Below, piece after piece: positions 6,704 through 14,073 of a DNA stretch of 18,584 nucleotides; position 1 is the first letter of the stretch, and each line of letters opens with the position of its first letter. The translations under genes were made by a program, and so were the position numbers. The stretch is taken from assembly GCA_964639535.1 (NCBI GenBank), contig CAZXDV010000031.1:1-18584 (forward strand), in the 5' to 3' direction. The notes beneath the pieces are model-generated. The model was given only the letters and a program-made list of their open reading frames with translations, searched no databases and was not told the DNA's origin. Origin of the DNA: WLWS01 sp964639535 (GTDB lineage Bacteria; Pseudomonadota; Gammaproteobacteria; Eutrophobiales; Eutrophobiaceae).

Positions 6704-7240
6704 TCAGGCTTTCTTGGTCGCTACACCCAGTACCAGGGTCACGGTGCAGTGATAGGCCTCGCTAGTCGTGCCGAGGCACCAGTTAATATCGTTGGCAGTG
6801 TGCGGGCGATAGGTTGGCCGGTCACTGACGTTGGTATTGCAAAAACAATTGCCACAGGAAGTCTTACCACAGCAGTCGTTATAGGAAATGATGTAGTCCT
6901 TGCCGTCATGGGGATTTTTGCAGGTGCCAATCCAGGTAATAGGCGACATTTCCGTACCCGGCGGACACACTTTATCGGTACCACCACAGCAACTGCAAAG
7001 AAACCCATCAATGGAGCAGTTACGCCAGTAAGAGCAGCTGGTTGGATCGTCCATATCCGCATCCGTGGGTTCCGCCGGTTGACCATGGTCAGCGCCGGTG
7101 GCTGCCCTGGCCACGGGAAGCAGGGGTACGGCCGCTCCACCAACCAGGGCGGTACCTATTCCACTGACAAAACTCCTTCTCGAGGAATTTTGCGCAATTT
7201 TTCGTGTTAGTGATTCAGTGATGTGATCAAACCATTTCAT
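6704..7240 (-). CDS. aauA: Aromatic (aralkyl) amine dehydrogenase light chain, TTQ-bearing
   Basis: This is the small catalytic subunit of a periplasmic quinoprotein that oxidatively deaminates arylalkylamines to aldehydes. A Tat-type signal (SRRSFV, 20-25; hydrophobic run to about 46, cleavage after ARA) fits export of the folded precursor. Residues 69-87 (CSYWRNCSIDGFLCSCCGG) and ITWIGTC...NPHDGKDY are as in aromatic amine dehydrogenase. The two TTQ-forming tryptophans are W103 and W154, 51 apart, as in Alcaligenes faecalis AADH (109/160) and methylamine dehydrogenase (57/108). Catalytic aspartate D122, D78 and T166 fall at exactly the AADH positions minus six. Fourteen cysteines support a heavily disulfide-bonded domain. 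It follows the heavy chain by 28 bases. All residues needed for TTQ are present, but no mauG, mauD or mauE homologue is in the window. Confidence 0.95.
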   Translation of the reverse strand: MKWFDHITESLTRKIAQNSSRRSFVSGIGTALVGGAAVPLLPVARAATGADHGQPAEPTDADMDDPTSCSYWRNCSIDGFLCSCCGGTDKVCPPGTEMSPITWIGTCKNPHDGKDYIISYNDCCGKTSCGNCFCNTNVSDRPTYRPHTANDINWCLGTTSEAYHCTVTLVLGVATKKA

Positions 7241-7268
7241 CTTGGTATCTCTCTATCATTCACAAAAT

Positions 7269-8453
7269 TTAATTTGCCGAAAACAGGATGAGCGGTGTTT
7301 CCTGCCCGAAATCGGATAAGGTCTTTATATATTCGCCGGTTAATGCGTCATAAACATCAATATTCATTTCAACGTTAGTCGCGAACAGCCAGGGTGACTT
7401 ATCCTCGCTCACTTCAACGGTCAGGGCCGGAAGCTTGAGCGGAATCTTCTTCACACGCTTTCGTTGCTTCACGTCATACACCCAGATTTCAGCGCCAGGA
7501 TACTTGTGCGTACCTTCTGCGCCGTCAGGATGCATGAGAATGTACATGTGCCCAAGACTGTCAGCGTCATTAAGGTTCATACCGCCGGGACGCCAGTTTT
7601 GTTTTTTCTCTTCTGCGGTCAACATGCTCCATTCGTCGCCAGGCACAGCCCTGGCTCCAGTCATATCCACTTCCCTGACATTGCCAAGGAACGTGGGAAA
7701 GTAGGCAACACCGTCAATTATGGCCGGTCTCTCAAAAAGCGCATCCTTGTCTATATCAAAGAATGAAGGTACACGTGCCTCGTTGATCACCTTGCCGTTG
7801 GCATCCAGCTGGTAAGACATCATTGATGCGTCACCGCACATGGCACTGAAACCCCTTTTCCCCGTTGGATACATCAGTGAACACCCGGGCAGATCAATTT
7901 CATTCAGTATTTCCCTTTTTGCCGTGTCAACCACGGTGACGGAAGTTGCGGGAGTAAAGTTGAACAGCAGCAGGAGTTCCTCGTTGTCGATAAGTGTCAC
8001 CCAGAAATCGCTGGGCAACTGGCCGGCCCGCTTGGCACCGGGGATGACTACCTCGTCGATGACCGATAAGGTTGTCTTGTCCCAGATGGTGAGCACATCG
8101 GTGGGGGTGCCACGGGTGCCGCGGGAATAAAAGGATTCGTAAACATAAATTTCCGGTCGCGTCCTCGCAATGGCGACACCCGCGATAAGAGAGGTATTGA
8201 GCATGCCCTTGTATTGAGGTCGATGGGCATCTTCTTCTGCGTCAAGAACAATCAGCCGACCGTTCAGCATGTTCCCGAAAGCAACATCATGAGCATAAAT
8301 CCAGTGATCCGGGTACTCGGCTGGAAGCGTTCTTACCTTTCCAACCGGATCAATCGGCTCATCGGCGTGCAGGGGTAGTTGAAAAACCAGGAGAAAAAGA
8401 AAAACGGGCAATATTTTCATCATATGCAGCGTCTCGTTAAGCTTGGCAATCAT
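7269..8453 (-). CDS. aauB: Aromatic (aralkyl) amine dehydrogenase heavy chain
   Basis: The large subunit forms a seven-bladed beta-propeller that holds the TTQ light chain. The product is 394 residues from the ATG at 8453; it has a signal peptide (hydrophobic core about 14-28, cleavage after LHA at 28-30). Starts at 8423 or 8420 (MMKILPVF) would give a more usual signal peptide and cannot be excluded; none of the three has a strong ribosome binding site. The segment MYILMHPDGAEGTHKYPGAE with IWVYDVKQRKRV matches A. faecalis AADH heavy chain far better than methylamine dehydrogenase, as does SRGTRGTPTDVLTIWD. This supports an aromatic rather than methylamine substrate. It is first in the operon with the light chain and cytochrome, and its promoter must lie in the 201-base region shared with the divergent NTF2-like gene. 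Confidence 0.93.
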   Translation of the reverse strand: MIAKLNETLHMMKILPVFLFLLVFQLPLHADEPIDPVGKVRTLPAEYPDHWIYAHDVAFGNMLNGRLIVLDAEEDAHRPQYKGMLNTSLIAGVAIARTRPEIYVYESFYSRGTRGTPTDVLTIWDKTTLSVIDEVVIPGAKRAGQLPSDFWVTLIDNEELLLLFNFTPATSVTVVDTAKREILNEIDLPGCSLMYPTGKRGFSAMCGDASMMSYQLDANGKVINEARVPSFFDIDKDALFERPAIIDGVAYFPTFLGNVREVDMTGARAVPGDEWSMLTAEEKKQNWRPGGMNLNDADSLGHMYILMHPDGAEGTHKYPGAEIWVYDVKQRKRVKKIPLKLPALTVEVSEDKSPWLFATNVEMNIDVYDALTGEYIKTLSDFGQETPLILFSAN

Positions 8454-8654
8454 GCGTTTACCTGGACCCTTGGCAGGCCAGCGAATGCCTATTGGAGCAT
8501 ATTTTTAAATCTAGGACAATCGTCTAATATCTGGAGTTCCGCAGGTGAAAACATTAGCCTGCCCTGCCGGCCCCGGGACGTCTCAACTTTGACCCGGGTT
8601 AATGCTATGGTTGCGCTTTCGCTGGCAAAAAACAATAAACGGAGGATATCGAAT
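8454..8654. promoter_or_regulatory. Divergent intergenic region with near-palindrome
   Basis: This 201-base gap separates the amine dehydrogenase operon from the divergent NTF2-like gene and should hold both promoters. The most distinctive element is TAGGACAATCGTCTA (8512-8526), an imperfect inverted repeat with one extra base in the left arm, inside an AT-rich stretch (TTTTTAAATC just before). It could be the operator of an amine-responsive regulator, but no regulator gene is adjacent. No convincing -35/-10 pair was found. Confidence 0.35.
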
Positions 8655-9020
8655 ATGAGTGATGCTGATGATGCCAGGGCGGTCATTGAGGAATACGTGG
8701 CGGCCTGCAATGACGGAAGTGTTGACCGCTTGAGGGCAATATTCCATGAGAACGCGCTGATGTCAGGCTACATGATGGGGGAATACCTGATGGGACCGCC
8801 CGAGCCCTTTTTCCAGGTAGTTGAAAATCCTCCTCCCGAGGCGCCACCTACCGCCGGCAATTACACCGCCAATATCAGCAATGTCGAAGTCTCCGGCCCG
8901 GTCGCCAGCGTGACACTGAAAGAAGCCGGCTTCATGGGTATGAATTTCACTGACTATTTCCACCTCGCAAAGGTTGACGGCGCATGGAAAATTATCAGTA
9001 AGACCTTCAATCCCGAGTAG
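8655..9020 (+). CDS. NTF2-like (SnoaL / lumazine-binding type) small protein
   Basis: The 121-residue product begins MSDADDARAVIEEYVAACND and shows the pattern of nuclear-transport-factor-2-like cone folds: an N-terminal helix pair, LRAIFHENALMSGYM, then alternating strands ending AKVDGAWKIISKTFNPE. It has no signal peptide. The start was chosen because GGAGGA (8641-8646) stands eight bases before the ATG; longer in-frame starts run back into the amine dehydrogenase promoter region. Such proteins are often small-molecule binders, isomerases or dehydratases; no catalytic set can be named here. It lies 22 bases before the NUDIX-MBL gene, so the two are probably co-transcribed. It diverges from the amine dehydrogenase operon, which makes a link to amine or aldehyde metabolism possible but unproven. 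Confidence 0.85.
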   Translation: MSDADDARAVIEEYVAACNDGSVDRLRAIFHENALMSGYMMGEYLMGPPEPFFQVVENPPPEAPPTAGNYTANISNVEVSGPVASVTLKEAGFMGMNFTDYFHLAKVDGAWKIISKTFNPE

Positions 9021-9042
9021 TTGGCATATTCTTTTCTCTTGA

Positions 9043-10524
9043 ATGTCTAAGGTAAAGCTGGCCTCGTCTGTCATTCTAAGTCGGGGCCAGGGTGCAGATA
9101 CGCAAGTCTTTCTGTGCCTGCGCGCACCGGAGCTCCGGTTTTTTGGTGGTTACTGGGTATTCCCCGGCGGCAACCTCGACCACGAACTGGACGTTCTTTC
9201 GGGCGATGAATCCATTGAACCCGCGCTGCGCCGTTGCGCAGTGCGGGAATTGCTCGAAGAAGTTGATGTGCTTTCCTCAACCCTCGGGGAGTCGTTCACC
9301 GGGGAAACAAAGACCGGCATAAAATCCAGGCTGGCTTCATCGCGAGACAGTTGGCGCGAGTTTATCTCAGGATTTGATCCAGCCTTTCCACGGCTGCAAA
9401 GTATTTTACGCATCACCACGCCGCCCTTTATACCGCTACGCTTTGACACGCAGTTTTTTCACGCACGCACGCAGGATGATGAGTCACCCGCTGTTGACCA
9501 ACAGGAATTAATAGAAGGACAGTTCATCAAGCCGGCTGACGCTGTCAGGGCCTGGGCCAGCGGTGAAATGGATATTGCTCCTCCCGTGCTGTTCCTGCTT
9601 CGCCTGCTGGCAAGCCATGGTATGGATGAATTCCCCAATGCCGCCTCGGCCTGGGAAGAACAACTTGAAAAGGGGGCGCTTCACCAGGCTTACTTTTCAC
9701 CGGGAATTTTCATGGCGCCCTTGCAAACGCCCACCCTGCCCCCGGCGACCACAACAAACACATTGATTATCGGCACACAGCAACTGTACGTGGTTGATCC
9801 TGCGACACCCGATGAAACAGAGCAGGACAGGCTTATCAGGCACATGGAAGAATTACAGCAGGAGGGCAGCAGCTTTCGGGCTATCCTGCTTACACATCAT
9901 CACAGCGATCATGTCGGCGCGGTAAACAGGATAAGCCAGCACTTCAAGCTCCCGGTTCGTGCCCATGAGCTTTGCTATGACCGAATCCGGCAGGGCTATA
10001 TTCGGGGAGATTCGCTCAAGGATGGTGATCGGCTGGAACTGGGAAATGCGCCTGACGGCAGCCCTGAATGGCACCTCGAGGTGCTACACACGCCGGGGCA
10101 TGCGGTTGATCATCTTTGTTTTGTTGATAGCAGGTACAGGGCTGCGGTCATTGGCGACATGCTCTCCACGCTTTCAACCATCGTCATCGATCCTCCTGAA
10201 GGACACATGCGAACTTACCTTGAGCAGCTGCAAAGACTCGCTGGCCTGTCCCTCACCACGGTTTACCCTTCCCACGGTCCTCCGCGCCGTGATGGCACCG
10301 CGCTAATTGGCGAATTTCTTGAACATCGCAGGGAACGGGAACATGAAATTATATCCGCGCTGTCTTCAAGCCCGCGCAACATCGATGCACTATTACCCGT
10401 GATATATAAGGATGTGCCGAGAGAAGTCTATCCCATTGCGTCGCGCTCACTGCTTGCAGGTCTCATCAAGCTCGAAGAGGATGGCCTCTGTGTTGAGAGC
10501 CAGGACGGCTGGCAGCTGGCATAA
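9043..10524 (+). CDS. NUDIX hydrolase - metallo-beta-lactamase fold fusion protein
   Basis: The 493-residue product joins two hydrolases. The N-terminal part (about 1-210) has the NUDIX features GGYWVFPGGNLD (35-46) and RELLEEVDV (68-76); the glycine between the NUDIX box halves is spaced by an insertion and VDV replaces the usual xGU, so the box is divergent but keeps its glutamates E69, E72 and E73. The C-terminal part (about 215-493) is a metallo-beta-lactamase domain: HHHSDH (285-290), HTPGH (349-353), GDM (371-373) and PSHGPP (409-414), ending in a helical, winged-helix-like tail as in LACTB2-type proteins. Both metal sites look complete. Possible substrates are CoA- or nucleoside-diphosphate-linked compounds or thioesters; the sequence does not decide. 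The ATG at 9043 lacks a clear ribosome binding site. A strong terminator follows the stop immediately. Confidence 0.9.
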   Translation: MSKVKLASSVILSRGQGADTQVFLCLRAPELRFFGGYWVFPGGNLDHELDVLSGDESIEPALRRCAVRELLEEVDVLSSTLGESFTGETKTGIKSRLASSRDSWREFISGFDPAFPRLQSILRITTPPFIPLRFDTQFFHARTQDDESPAVDQQELIEGQFIKPADAVRAWASGEMDIAPPVLFLLRLLASHGMDEFPNAASAWEEQLEKGALHQAYFSPGIFMAPLQTPTLPPATTTNTLIIGTQQLYVVDPATPDETEQDRLIRHMEELQQEGSSFRAILLTHHHSDHVGAVNRISQHFKLPVRAHELCYDRIRQGYIRGDSLKDGDRLELGNAPDGSPEWHLEVLHTPGHAVDHLCFVDSRYRAAVIGDMLSTLSTIVIDPPEGHMRTYLEQLQRLAGLSLTTVYPSHGPPRRDGTALIGEFLEHRREREHEIISALSSSPRNIDALLPVIYKDVPREVYPIASRSLLAGLIKLEEDGLCVESQDGWQLA

Positions 10525-10548
10525 AAAAACCGCCTGGCGGCGGTTTTT
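10525..10548. terminator. Bidirectional intrinsic terminator
   Basis: The structure is a run of A, stem CCGCC (10530-10534), loop TGGC, stem GGCGG (10539-10543) and a run of five T. Because the stem is flanked by A-run and T-run symmetrically, it can end transcripts from both the rightward NUDIX-MBL gene (stop at 10524) and the leftward EthD gene (stop at 10570). Confidence 0.93.
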
Positions 10549-10569
10549 AAAGTCAGTAATTGAACGTAC

Positions 10570-10881
10570 TCAGCTCATCAGCACTTCTTCGATCTGAACA
10601 ACAGGGTCTATATTCGTAAAGTTCGGAATATCCCCCATAATATCGCCCCCGTGCTCCTTGATGGCATTTTCAAATGTGCCTACATCATCAAACTTGAGAC
10701 TGGCAACCGTGACATAAGTCGCAGCTGAACCTTCCGGACCCGAGAGACCTTTTATTACTTCCACACCCCTGAGTACATCACCCCATTTCTCCTGCACCAG
10801 CGGCATATGCGTGGCGAGATAATAATCGTAATCGAAATTTCCACCTGGCTGGTTTGGGTACATCACACTGACTCGAATCAT
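10570..10881 (-). CDS. EthD-family dimeric alpha-beta barrel protein
   Basis: The 103-residue product begins MIRVSVMYPNQPGGNFDYDY and contains YLATHMPLVQEKWG and the closing strand PVVQIEEVLM, the EthD pattern. EthD proteins are small ferredoxin-like barrels first linked to ethyl tert-butyl ether degradation and now found beside many catabolic oxidoreductases; their reaction is mostly unknown, with mono-oxygenase or lactonase-like roles proposed for relatives. The ATG at 10881 is chosen because AGGAG sits nine bases upstream; a TTG two codons earlier is too close to that site. It lies 182 bases downstream of the FAD oxidoreductase on the same strand and converges with the NUDIX-MBL gene. Partnership with the FAD enzyme is possible but the gap argues for a separate promoter. 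Confidence 0.88.
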   Translation of the reverse strand: MIRVSVMYPNQPGGNFDYDYYLATHMPLVQEKWGDVLRGVEVIKGLSGPEGSAATYVTVASLKFDDVGTFENAIKEHGGDIMGDIPNFTNIDPVVQIEEVLMS

Positions 10882-10930
10882 TATCAATCTCTCCTTTTTT
10901 TCAGTTGCTTATGATATTGGTTTTGGCACG

Positions 10931-10946
10931 TCTTGAAATCTTGAAA
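10931..10946. repeat. Tandem direct repeat of TCTTGAAA upstream of the EthD gene
   Basis: Two perfect adjacent copies of an 8-base unit lie about 50 bases upstream of the EthD start codon. They sit where a promoter or activator site would be expected. A more distant inverted repeat (AGCCTTTC at 10969-10976 and GAAAGGCT at 11013-11020) is also in this 182-base gap; neither is followed by a T-run. Function is unknown. Confidence 0.35.
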
Positions 10947-11063
10947 CTCTTTCGCCAGGCAAGGTACGAGCCTTTCGAAAAGCAGCGACACAATAATGTC
11001 ATGAGCCAGGAAGAAAGGCTAATAAAACAATGTCTCATGGCTTAACAGCAGTTTTGTGAAACC

Positions 11064-12638
11064 TCAGAGCGACTTGGCAACAAGGTAGCCCGAGGCACCA
11101 CCCAAACCAGGTCCGGGATGTGTCGATGCGCCAATGTGATACAGCTTGCTGAAGGGCGTACTGTGGTTTTTCAGTGACTTCAACGGTCGCCAGAGAAAGT
11201 ACTGGTCCAGGGCACAATCACCTCCATAGGGATCACCACCCACCAGGTTAATGTTGATGGCTTCAAGATCCGCCGGTGACAGGACGGTTCGTTTTAAAAT
11301 AGTTTCCTTCAGTCCCGGAATATGCTCGGCAATCCGATCCACGATACGGTCTGCATAGGCCTCCCTGGCCTCTTCCGTCCAGCTTCCGTCTTCCGCAACC
11401 GGAATTTCCCCGGCTGCATCACCCTTTATGACCCGGGGTAGCTCCTGCAGCTGTATCCATAGCAATCCTTTTCCTTCTGGCACACGGCTGGGATCAAGTG
11501 CTGCCGGTTGTCCAACCACGATCGTGGCGGCCTGCGGTAACAGGCCCCGGTCTGCCTCATTCATCGCCTGCGATACGCCATCCAGTCCGGGTGTCAGGTG
11601 CACAATCGCAACCTTGTCGAGATTTGAATCTGACCATCGTGGTGCTGCATCCAGGGCGAGGTGGATCTGCATATCTGCGTGCCCGTGGCGAAAATCTGCT
11701 GCCTGCTCTTTCACAACGGAAGGCAGTTCTTCATTCTTCAGCAAGCGCTGGTATAGCTGGCCCGGTGTCATGCTGCATATGACTGCCCTGTTGGCGCGGT
11801 ACTCTTCGCCACCAGCGGTAGTTACTCCTACCGCCTCGCCGTTTTCAATAAGTACTTTTTCCACATCCGTGTTCAGCCTGATTTCACCACCATGTGAATT
11901 GATAAGCTTCTCAAATGCCTCGACCAGCCTGTAGCTGCCACCCTTGACTACCGGACAGCCTGCCACTTCGAGTGTAAAAGCAATGATTCGTGCCATGTGT
12001 CCTGACATCGGTGAGTCGGGTCCGATACCGGTATGCGCCGGCCATGCTGCCAGGCAGGCTGCCGCGGTCCTTGATTCAAAGGTATTGTCCAGCCAGGTTC
12101 GTGCTGTCTCGAGGCAGTAGTTAAAGTACTGGCTCAGGTACAGCGGCCCCCGTTTAAATAGCGTAAGTGCAAATAGCTTGAAGGTAGACCAGGTCCAGAG
12201 TTCTGACCCAAGCAGGGCAAACGTGAGATCAAGGGACTGCATGAGCTTGTCCATGGCTTCTTGATAGCGATCCCCGTCACCTGCTGATAATTCGTTAAGG
12301 CGCTTGATATTTTCTTCACGGGACATTTTTAATATCCAGGAACTACCATCGGGTAATACTGCGGCGGTTGGAAAATCCGTATTGCAGTATTCAAGTCCAT
12401 GCTTTTCCAGTTCATCCCTGAGTTCTGCGTATCCCGGGGAAGTGACAAACAGTGGATGCCAGCTGGACAATACATCGTGAATAAAACCGGGCTCGGTAAT
12501 TTCATCCGTCCTGATGCAGCCACCAGCCCGGTCATTTCGCTCAAGGAGAAGAACTTTTTCTCCCCCACGTGCCAGCAAGGCCCCGCAAACCAGGGAATTG
12601 ATTCCTGTACCTACAATTATGTGATCGAATGTTTTCAT
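11064..12638 (-). CDS. Phytoene-dehydrogenase-like FAD-dependent oxidoreductase
   Basis: The 524-residue protein has an N-terminal dinucleotide-binding fold for FAD: DHIIVGTGINSLVCGALLAR with G10, G12 and S15, then E33 and RAGG (37-40). The C-terminus HIGASTHPGPGLGGASGYLV (about 501-520) is the second flavin-contact motif shared by carotenoid desaturases (CrtI) and their relatives, including the PYROXD2 group. No signal peptide or membrane helix is obvious. In this broad family substrates range from carotenoids to other hydrophobic molecules; the absence of crtB, crtE or other carotenoid genes here argues against a carotenoid role. It begins 20 bases after the trpF stop and so is probably the last gene of the trp operon transcript. 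The ribosome binding site is weak (GCGAGAATATCCAAGCA before the ATG). Confidence 0.88.
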   Translation of the reverse strand: MKTFDHIIVGTGINSLVCGALLARGGEKVLLLERNDRAGGCIRTDEITEPGFIHDVLSSWHPLFVTSPGYAELRDELEKHGLEYCNTDFPTAAVLPDGSSWILKMSREENIKRLNELSAGDGDRYQEAMDKLMQSLDLTFALLGSELWTWSTFKLFALTLFKRGPLYLSQYFNYCLETARTWLDNTFESRTAAACLAAWPAHTGIGPDSPMSGHMARIIAFTLEVAGCPVVKGGSYRLVEAFEKLINSHGGEIRLNTDVEKVLIENGEAVGVTTAGGEEYRANRAVICSMTPGQLYQRLLKNEELPSVVKEQAADFRHGHADMQIHLALDAAPRWSDSNLDKVAIVHLTPGLDGVSQAMNEADRGLLPQAATIVVGQPAALDPSRVPEGKGLLWIQLQELPRVIKGDAAGEIPVAEDGSWTEEAREAYADRIVDRIAEHIPGLKETILKRTVLSPADLEAININLVGGDPYGGDCALDQYFLWRPLKSLKNHSTPFSKLYHIGASTHPGPGLGGASGYLVAKSL

Positions 12639-12658
12639 TGCTTGGATATTCTCGCTGC

Positions 12659-13297
12659 TTAGCCAGGTACTATGCCTGCGTTTTCCAGGGCCTTGAAAAG
12701 ATCCCTGATCTTCTGCGGGTCCTTGATGCCATGGCTTGCCTCCAGGCTGGATGACAGGTCGGCTCCCATGGGTTGGACCTTTTCAAGTGCGTCCACGATA
12801 TTCTCCGCGTTTAAACTTCCCGCCAGGAACAGGGGGTACTCCTTCGCGATTTGCCTGGCCTGTTCCCAGTCTGCCTTCTGACCGGTACCGCCATACTTTT
12901 CCCCGACCCTTGGCGCATCCATGAGGAACATGTGCGGTCGATAACGATTTAACACTTCCGCATTCCCAACATCCAGTTCCTGTATTGCTTTTAGTACAGG
13001 AATATTTACCTTGCTACACTCTTCCGGGCTTTCGCTACCATGCATCTGGGCAATGGTGATACCAACATTTTCTGCAACTGCGTTGATATTATGCGCAGAC
13101 TCATTAAGGAATACCCCGACTTTTTCGACTCGCGCATGCTCGGCGTTCAATCTTCGAATAATGTCCCTGGCCATCTCAAGATCACAGGCTCGCGGCGACT
13201 TATCGGTAAATATAAATCCCAGCCCCCATGCCCCCAATTCAGCCGCAAGCGCAGCATCTTCGTAGCGTGTTAAGCCGCAGACCTTGATTTTAGCCAC
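12659..13297 (-). CDS. trpF: Phosphoribosylanthranilate isomerase TrpF
   Basis: TrpF converts N-(5-phosphoribosyl)anthranilate to its carboxyphenylamino-deoxyribulose phosphate isomer, the third step from anthranilate to tryptophan. The 212-residue product starts from a GTG at 13297 (MAKIKVCGLTRYEDA) and overlaps the 3' end of trpC by eight bases, so translation is coupled. The general base C7 (KVCGLT) and general acid D127 (FLMDAP) are in place, as are YGGTGQKADW and the phosphate-binding end GADLSSSLEASHGIKD. It is a normal-length (beta/alpha)8 barrel and monofunctional, not fused to TrpC as in enteric bacteria. Unusually the next gene is an FAD oxidoreductase rather than trpB. Confidence 0.97.
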   Translation of the reverse strand: MAKIKVCGLTRYEDAALAAELGAWGLGFIFTDKSPRACDLEMARDIIRRLNAEHARVEKVGVFLNESAHNINAVAENVGITIAQMHGSESPEECSKVNIPVLKAIQELDVGNAEVLNRYRPHMFLMDAPRVGEKYGGTGQKADWEQARQIAKEYPLFLAGSLNAENIVDALEKVQPMGADLSSSLEASHGIKDPQKIRDLFKALENAGIVPG

Positions 13298-14072
13298 GAA
13301 TCAGCTCTTGCAATGCCTCGCCCGGGCGACCGTCCATCATCAACGAGGTGCCGACAAGAAAACCATCAAAACCCAGTTCACGAAAATCATCAATTTGAGA
13401 ACGTTCAAAAATACCACTCTCGCAAATCTTCACTACATCGTCCGGAAAATGTGGTGCCAGGTTTCTGCCCACGTCGAGATCAATGTCCAGCGTCTTTAGA
13501 TTGCGATTATTTACCCCCATGACCTTGCAGCCTATCCTCGAGGCAACCTCCAGTTCTGCTTCATCATGCACCTCGACCAGGGTATTGAGGCCAATACTGA
13601 CAGCCAGCTGCTGCAGATCCTTTATTTCCGTTTCATCAAGATAACGCACACATAACAGCACGACACTCGCACCGATAAACCGGGCAAAGTGAACCTGGTA
13701 TGGGTCAACAACGAAATCCTTCATGATGATTGGAATTTCAGGATAGGCTGAACGCACGGCCCTGAGATAGTCATAGGATCCGTGAAAGTAAGTGGGCTCG
13801 GTCAGGATGGATATAGCCCTGGAGCCATTTTCCACGTACGCACGGGCAACATCCACGGGGCTTATCACCTCGGCATCAAATATTTTTCCACGGGACGGAC
13901 TACCGTATTTTATTTCGGTGATGAGATTCACCTCGCCCGCCGGGAACGCGTCATCAAAACTTGCAGCGGTTTGCTCAAATTCCGGCTCATCCATCACTTG
14001 CTGCAGCGGAAAGGACGCCTGGTCCTTTTTCACTCGAGCCCGGGTTTCTTCAATGATTTCAGCAAATGCCAT
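13290..14072 (-). CDS. trpC: Indole-3-glycerol phosphate synthase TrpC
   Basis: TrpC closes the indole ring by decarboxylating cyclisation of the TrpF product. The 260-residue product matches the monofunctional family. Active-site motifs in order are EIKYGSPSRG (53-62, with K55), LTEPTYFHGS (90-99), KDFVVDPYQ (118-126, K118), EVHDEAE (167-173, E167), GVNNRNLKT (186-194), a CESGI motif and GFLVGTSLM near the C-terminus. The tyrosine at 56 replaces the more common lysine/alanine of the ASPSKG motif, a tolerated variation. The start ATG at 14072 is one base past the trpD stop, and its end overlaps trpF, so trpDCF is one tightly coupled operon. Confidence 0.97.
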   Translation of the reverse strand: MAFAEIIEETRARVKKDQASFPLQQVMDEPEFEQTAASFDDAFPAGEVNLITEIKYGSPSRGKIFDAEVISPVDVARAYVENGSRAISILTEPTYFHGSYDYLRAVRSAYPEIPIIMKDFVVDPYQVHFARFIGASVVLLCVRYLDETEIKDLQQLAVSIGLNTLVEVHDEAELEVASRIGCKVMGVNNRNLKTLDIDLDVGRNLAPHFPDDVVKICESGIFERSQIDDFRELGFDGFLVGTSLMMDGRPGEALQELIRG

Positions 14073-14073
14073 G

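Noticed and set aside
6662..7210. Rightward open frame of 182 codons opposite the amine dehydrogenase light chain
   Set aside because: The light chain on the other strand has perfectly spaced TTQ residues, so this frame is a shadow.
6704..7240. Methylamine dehydrogenase (mauA) as the identity of the light chain
   Set aside because: Heavy-chain and light-chain segments fit aromatic amine dehydrogenase better, including MHPDGAEGTHK and GFLCSCCGG, and the mau accessory gene order is absent.
10969..11020. Inverted repeat AGCCTTTC/GAAAGGCT as terminator of the FAD oxidoreductase gene
   Set aside because: The 36-base spacer is long and no T-run follows in the leftward direction.
11064..12638. Carotenoid biosynthesis gene crtI
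   Set aside because: Only the general FAD motifs support it, and no other carotenoid gene is nearby; the protein is named as a family member only.
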